From: an uncultured Eubacteriales bacterium
GTDB taxonomy: Bacteria; Bacillota; Clostridia; Oscillospirales; Acutalibacteraceae
DNA length: 31,166 nucleotides
Assembly: GCA_934643185.1 (NCBI GenBank)
Contig: CAKUBN010000025.1
Location: 1-31,166, forward strand
Direction: 5' to 3'
The number at the start of each line of letters is the position of its first letter. Position 1 is the stretch's first letter. Positions 27,593 to 31,166 of the stretch are shown piece after piece. A program made the position numbers and the translations under genes. The notes under the pieces are model-generated. The model was given only the letters and a program-made list of their open reading frames with translations. It had not been told where the DNA came from and made no database searches.

Positions 27593-30085
27593 ATGAGCAA
27601 GGAAATGCAGGAAAACAGACTTTTGGAAGCCCTGACCCGGAATTCTCTTTATACGTATGAATTCGATGTTTCCGAAGGTTTGGTCAAAGAAGACATTATA
27701 GACAGAAGCGGCGTCAATTTCACGAAGATACTGGGGCTTGAAGTCCCCTGCTCTTTTGACGCCATGATGGAGCGGGCGTTCGGCGAATCCTTAACGTGCC
27801 GCTACACCTCTGAATCCGCTGTTACGCATTTATCCCGTCAGACTTTACTGGATGCTTTTGAAAGCGGCAAAACGAAGCTTGAAGCGAACATTTATTATAT
27901 CGCGTGGGATAAATACGTGCGCATCACCTACCTTTTGTCCCGTGATGCGGAAAGCGGGCATATCCTTGCCTATGTGATCTGTGACGACGTGACAGATTTG
28001 GAGCAGCTGCGCGGCGACTCCCTGCACTTAGACAACACGAACCTAAAAAAAGAACGAGACGCGCTTACAAAAGAAAGAAATGACCTCACCGAGGAGCGCG
28101 ACGATCTCACAAGACGGAATAGCGACCTAACAGAAGAACGTGACGATCTCACAAGACGAAATAGTGACTTAACCGAAGAACGCGATGATCTCACACGCAG
28201 AAACAGTGACCTCACCGAAGAACGTGATGATCTTACCAGACGGAATAGTGACTTGACGGAGGAACGTGATGACCTTACGAGACGAAATAGCGACCTCACC
28301 GAAGAACGTGATGACCTCACCAAGAGAAACAGCGATTTAACCGAGGAGCGCGACGACCTGACGAAGCGGAACAGCGACCTCACGGTTGAACGAGACGACC
28401 TCACGAGGAAAAACAGTGGTCTGACGGTCGAGCGTGATGACCTTACGCGCAAAAACAACAACCTCGCCGAAGAACGCGATGTTCTGAGCGAAGAAAACGT
28501 GGAGCTGACCCGCGCGGCGGACGCGGTGCACTTCATTTTAAACGCCGGTTCCTTTGTATGTACCTATAATCTGCAGGGCAACACTATGCTTGGCATTAAA
28601 TATTCTGAGGCCATGCGTAAATTGTACGGGTATGCAAGCGAAGCGGAATTCCCAGACCTGTGGACGTCCTGGATGGACTGCATTCTGCCGGAAGACCGCA
28701 GCTATGTGGAAAACAGCTACCTTGCCGCAGTGAAGGACCACACCGGTCAGACCTTATACGACGTTACCTACCGCGCCAGACAAAAGGACGGCACCGTCCG
28801 CTGGCAGCGCGCGGCGGCCTCCGTTTTGAGAAGACCGGACGGCACGCCCATCACCGGCTACGGCCTTGTGATGGACATTGACGAGCAGAAAAAGGCCGCG
28901 GATAAGATCGACGCCGCACTGACGCAGGCGCGCCTTGCAAACGCGGCGAAGACCTCGTTCCTTGCAAGAATGTCCCACGACATCCGCACACCGATGAACG
29001 GCATTTTGGGACTCATCGAGATCAACCAGGCACACGCCGAAGACTTGGAATTTACGGTCCGCAACCGCGAAAAGGCCAAGGTGGCTGCAAACTACCTGCT
29101 CTCCCTCATCAACGACGTTCTGCAGCTCAGCAAGCTGGAAGACCCGGACGTTACGCTTTCCTTTGAGGCCTTTAATGTGCGGGAGCTTGCAGAGGACATT
29201 CTCACCATCATCAAGCTGCGCGCGGTGGAGCACGGCATTGCCGTGAAGTACGAAGAAGATGCCAATGTTTTCGCGTATCCGTACATCTGGGGCAGCCCGC
29301 TTCATGTGCGCCAGATCTTCATCAACATTCTCAGCAACGCCATTAAATACAACAAAAAAGGCGGCAGCATCGCCTGCAGGGTCTCTGCCGAAAAGCCTTC
29401 CGAAAAGCAGGTCATCTACACCGTGGTCATCAAGGACACCGGCATCGGCATGAGCGACGAATTTTTACAGCACCTGTTTGAGCCGTTCTCCAGAGAACAC
29501 GAGGGCGCGCGCAGCACGTATGAGGGCACCGGCCTTGGCATGTCCATCGTCAAAAAGCTTGTGGAAAAGATGGAGGGCACCATCGACGTGCAAAGTGAGA
29601 TCGGCAAAGGCTCCACCTTCACCGTGACCCTCCCCTTTGAAATCGCACAGGAATCTGACGTGCAGACCGACGACGCGGAGCTGGAGCAGTGCGACCTTTC
29701 CGGCGTGCAGATCCTTTTGACGGAGGACAACGAGCTCAACATGGAAATCGCCGAGACATTCCTCACGGATGCCGGCGCCGTCGTCACAAAGGCGTTCAAC
29801 GGGCAGCAGGCCGTGTACACGTTCTCCAAAGCGCCGGCCGGCACGTTCGACATTGTGCTTATGGACGTGATGATGCCCGTCATGGATGGCTACGAAGCCA
29901 CCAGAAAGCTCCGCAGCCTCGACCGGCCGGACGCCAAAACGATCCCAATCATCGCGATGACGGCGAACGCCTTTGCGGAAGACGTGGAAGAATCCCGAAA
30001 CGCCGGCATGAACGAGCACATCTCGAAGCCGCTCGACATCGGAAAAGTAAAAGCGACCATTGCAAGGTATATTCATCACAAGTAA
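27593..30085 (+). CDS. Soluble hybrid histidine kinase with long repeat coiled coil
   Basis: Hybrid two-component sensor of 830 residues with no membrane segment, so it senses inside the cell. Order: PAS-like N-terminal domain (about 1-140); coiled coil of about ten 14-residue repeats, consensus RRNSDLTEERDDLT (about 160-313); a PAS domain with PAC end (about 314-435); HisKA with H462 in SHDIRTPMNG; HATPase with NILSNAIKYN, DTGIGM and GTGLGMS; and a C-terminal receiver with D758 in DIVLMDVMMP and K in HISKPL. There is no output domain, so the signal must pass to a phosphotransfer protein or another regulator that is not nearby. The ATG at 27593 has AGAGG six bases upstream. It is a single-gene unit between a bidirectional hairpin and a shared terminator with carD. 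Confidence 0.93.
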   Translation: MSKEMQENRLLEALTRNSLYTYEFDVSEGLVKEDIIDRSGVNFTKILGLEVPCSFDAMMERAFGESLTCRYTSESAVTHLSRQTLLDAFESGKTKLEANIYYIAWDKYVRITYLLSRDAESGHILAYVICDDVTDLEQLRGDSLHLDNTNLKKERDALTKERNDLTEERDDLTRRNSDLTEERDDLTRRNSDLTEERDDLTRRNSDLTEERDDLTRRNSDLTEERDDLTRRNSDLTEERDDLTKRNSDLTEERDDLTKRNSDLTVERDDLTRKNSGLTVERDDLTRKNNNLAEERDVLSEENVELTRAADAVHFILNAGSFVCTYNLQGNTMLGIKYSEAMRKLYGYASEAEFPDLWTSWMDCILPEDRSYVENSYLAAVKDHTGQTLYDVTYRARQKDGTVRWQRAAASVLRRPDGTPITGYGLVMDIDEQKKAADKIDAALTQARLANAAKTSFLARMSHDIRTPMNGILGLIEINQAHAEDLEFTVRNREKAKVAANYLLSLINDVLQLSKLEDPDVTLSFEAFNVRELAEDILTIIKLRAVEHGIAVKYEEDANVFAYPYIWGSPLHVRQIFINILSNAIKYNKKGGSIACRVSAEKPSEKQVIYTVVIKDTGIGMSDEFLQHLFEPFSREHEGARSTYEGTGLGMSIVKKLVEKMEGTIDVQSEIGKGSTFTVTLPFEIAQESDVQTDDAELEQCDLSGVQILLTEDNELNMEIAETFLTDAGAVVTKAFNGQQAVYTFSKAPAGTFDIVLMDVMMPVMDGYEATRKLRSLDRPDAKTIPIIAMTANAFAEDVEESRNAGMNEHISKPLDIGKVKATIARYIHHK
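28070..28490 (+). repeat. 42-base coding repeats (ten 14-residue units)
   Basis: Tandem in-frame repeats within the histidine kinase. Five central units encode identical RRNSDLTEERDDLT, flanked by variants (KRNSDL, RKNSGL, RKNNNL). Although the residues are identical, the DNA of the units differs at many third positions (AGA/CGC/CGG/CGA, GAT/GAC, CTC/CTT/TTG/TTA), so these are not recent perfect duplications. Leucine recurs every seven residues, as in a coiled coil. Confidence 0.9.
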
Positions 30086-30093
30086 GCATGACA

Positions 30094-30138
30094 AAAAAGG
30101 CTGTGACCCCAAGGGCCACGGCCTTTTCCTTTTTTATT
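30094..30138. terminator. Bidirectional terminator between the kinase and carD genes
   Basis: Eleven-bp stem AAAAGGCTGTG/CACGGCCTTTT (one G-U) with T runs on both sides, placed between two convergent genes. Confidence 0.9.
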
Positions 30139-30143
30139 CTATC

Positions 30144-30650
30144 TCAATGCTCCAGCGCGGCGTACAGGCGTTCTTTGGAGGCCGCAGGGGTCTCGTTTAG
30201 GGCAACTGCGAATTCTTCGCTCAAAAGCTGCTCTACCTTGCGCTTATACTGCTCATCCGTTGCGGACAGCCTTTTCCCCTTTTTCTTTTCTACTCTATCT
30301 TTTAAATTGACCTCTTTAAACAGCCGCAGATGCTCGCTCAAATCGCTTGAGGACAGCAATTCCTGATAGTGTGAAACGAGCAGCTGGTGCTTCTTTTCGC
30401 CGCACGGCTCGGCAGGCATTTCGGCCAGTTCGCCGAGGTATCCGCGTGCCTCATCCGGCGTGATGACCGCGCGCAGACAGCTTTCCTTCTCGGTCGGAAT
30501 ATAGCTGCACCCGTCGCCCGTCACAAAAGGAGAGCGCAGCGTATAGTAATCCCCGTTGCCGTTCTGCAAAAATTGCAGCTTGCCGATTGCCTCTACCCGG
30601 CAGACGCCGTTGCTGCGGTACACCACATATTGACCGACATTGTATTTCAT
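30144..30650 (-). CDS. CarD-like transcription regulator
   Basis: CarD/CdnL-family protein of 168 residues. The N-terminal Tudor-like domain that binds the RNA polymerase beta subunit is clear (VGQYVVYRSNGVCRVEAIGK, YYTLRSPFV, YIPTEKE within 1-60), and the helical C-terminal DNA-contacting part follows, rich in K, E and R. Such proteins adjust open-complex formation at many promoters. The ATG has a full AAAGGAGG ten bases upstream. It is the second gene of an operon after a small conserved protein, 34 bases apart. Confidence 0.88.
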   Translation of the reverse strand: MKYNVGQYVVYRSNGVCRVEAIGKLQFLQNGNGDYYTLRSPFVTGDGCSYIPTEKESCLRAVITPDEARGYLGELAEMPAEPCGEKKHQLLVSHYQELLSSSDLSEHLRLFKEVNLKDRVEKKKGKRLSATDEQYKRKVEQLLSEEFAVALNETPAASKERLYAALEH

Positions 30651-30684
30651 ATCCGCTGAACCTCCTTTATTCGCTTTACGCGTA

Positions 30685-30927
30685 TCAATCGTTGAAATAA
30701 TCGCCGATGGGCTGCTGGTTGTTCTGCTTTTTCAGCTTCACGATGATAGAGCCGTCCGGCTGCGTGGTCTCTTCCAAAATTTTGAACTTCGTACCGGCGC
30801 AGGTCATTTTGTCTTTATACGTTTCATATTCTTTGCGCACCTGCACCTTGTTGAAATCCGACGGGTACACGTCTCTTGGGCGAAAACAAACGGTTTGCAG
30901 CAAACAGGCGGATTGGATTCTTTTCAT
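30685..30927 (-). CDS. Small conserved protein upstream of carD, function unknown
   Basis: Protein of 80 residues beginning MKRIQSACLLQTVCFRPRD. The N-terminal SACLLQT pattern and the C-terminal PDGSIIVKLKKQ resemble small uncharacterised proteins I associate with Clostridia, but I cannot name a domain. It is soluble, with no motif of catalysis; three cysteines are present. I chose the ATG at 30925-30927, preceded by AAAGGAAG, over an ATG seven codons upstream that overlaps this site. It has its own strong promoter and is co-transcribed with carD. Confidence 0.75.
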   Translation of the reverse strand: MKRIQSACLLQTVCFRPRDVYPSDFNKVQVRKEYETYKDKMTCAGTKFKILEETTQPDGSIIVKLKKQNNQQPIGDYFND

Positions 30928-30960
30928 GACTTCGTATCTTCCTTTCAAATTTGTATATTT

Positions 30961-30989
30961 ATTATATCATAAATTACACAAATTTTCAA
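30961..30989 (-). promoter_or_regulatory. Promoter of the small protein-carD operon
   Basis: TTGAAA (30984-30989), 17 bases, TATAAT (30961-30966) on the minus strand, 33 bases before the first start codon. Confidence 0.85.
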
Positions 30990-31048
30990 AGGCGATATTG
31001 TACAAACTTCACAGCATGTAAGCATGGGCAAAATGCCTATGCGCAGAC

Positions 31049-31088
31049 AAAAATAGAGGCGACCTAAAGCAGATCGCCTCTATTTTGT
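31049..31088 (-). terminator. Terminator of the gene at the right edge
   Basis: Perfect 13-bp stem AAAATAGAGGCGA/TCGCCTCTATTTT with T runs on both sides, placed 17 bases past the stop of the partial gene on the minus strand. Confidence 0.9.
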
Positions 31089-31104
31089 TTGATTTATTAT
31101 ATTG

Positions 31105-31166
31105 TTACGCCACCTGCAGTCTATATTTTTCCGCATAAGCACCGTAGGCGCGGCGGAAGTCGGGGT
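31105..31166 (-). CDS. 3' end of an unidentified gene (partial)
   Basis: The minus strand reads PDFRRAYGAYAEKYRLQVA then TAA at 31105-31107, followed at a normal distance by a strong terminator, so it is most likely the end of a real gene that starts beyond the window. Twenty residues are too few to name it. Confidence 0.55.
   Translation of the reverse strand, partial: PDFRRAYGAYAEKYRLQVA

Noticed and set aside
28070..28490. Regular repeats suggestive of a CRISPR array
   Set aside because: The units are in frame within the kinase, 42 bases long with no unique spacers, and encode a coiled coil.

Overview
The window looks like a core-genome stretch of a low-GC-lineage but moderately GC-rich anaerobic Firmicute, most likely an Oscillospirales/Ruminococcaceae-type Clostridium. 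The grounds are protein resemblance (RpoB, RpoD, DnaG, PyrR, CarD and CxxC-type L31 of clostridial style), strong AGGAGG-like ribosome sites, TTGACA/TATAAT promoters with 17-base spacing, and a GlnRS beside GltX. Species is not resolved. Nearly all genes are on the minus strand and belong to informational or salvage functions; one accessory patch lies at about 25.9-27.6 kb.

Layout in rising coordinates. Transcription core (1-7.8 kb): 5' end of rpoC, rpoB, then a dnaG-rpoD-rrf2 operon. Between rrf2 and rpoB is a non-coding region with the rpoB promoter and, on the opposite strand, a promoter plus a strong terminator that could make an antisense small RNA. Next come an IMPACT/YigZ protein, rpmE and a VanY-like protein that has lost its active site (7.9-9.8 kb). 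Pyrimidine salvage follows (10-13.7 kb): a uracil permease with an attenuator-like leader, upp, and a divergent pyrR-DUF523 pair. The DUF523 protein resembles thiouracil desulfidase, so the cluster reads as uracil and thiouracil recovery.

At 13.8-18.9 kb there is a tight operon in the order DUF951, prfA, a Sua5-CoaE fusion, a lytic transglycosylase and an M18 aminopeptidase, with 4- and 8-base gene overlaps. Then birA-bioY (biotin sensing and uptake), gltX-glnS, an intact VanY carboxypeptidase and a divergent C26 glutamine amidotransferase that share an inverted repeat at their promoters.

A tRNA-Pro(GGG) at 25.8 kb marks the start of a patchy accessory region: degraded sequence, an alpha/beta hydrolase with a TetR-style operator but no regulator, transposon-end-like direct repeats, and a soluble hybrid histidine kinase with a long 14-residue-repeat coiled coil and a possibly structured leader. 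The window closes with a two-gene operon (a small conserved protein plus a CarD-like RNA polymerase-binding protein) and the 3' end of an unidentified gene.

The observations most worth following are the candidate antisense RNA at rpoB, the catalytically dead VanY paralogue, the Sua5-CoaE fusion, the thiouracil/uracil salvage cluster, and the codon-diversified repeat of the histidine kinase. I did not find a CRISPR array, phage, toxin-antitoxin pair or recognisable defence system.
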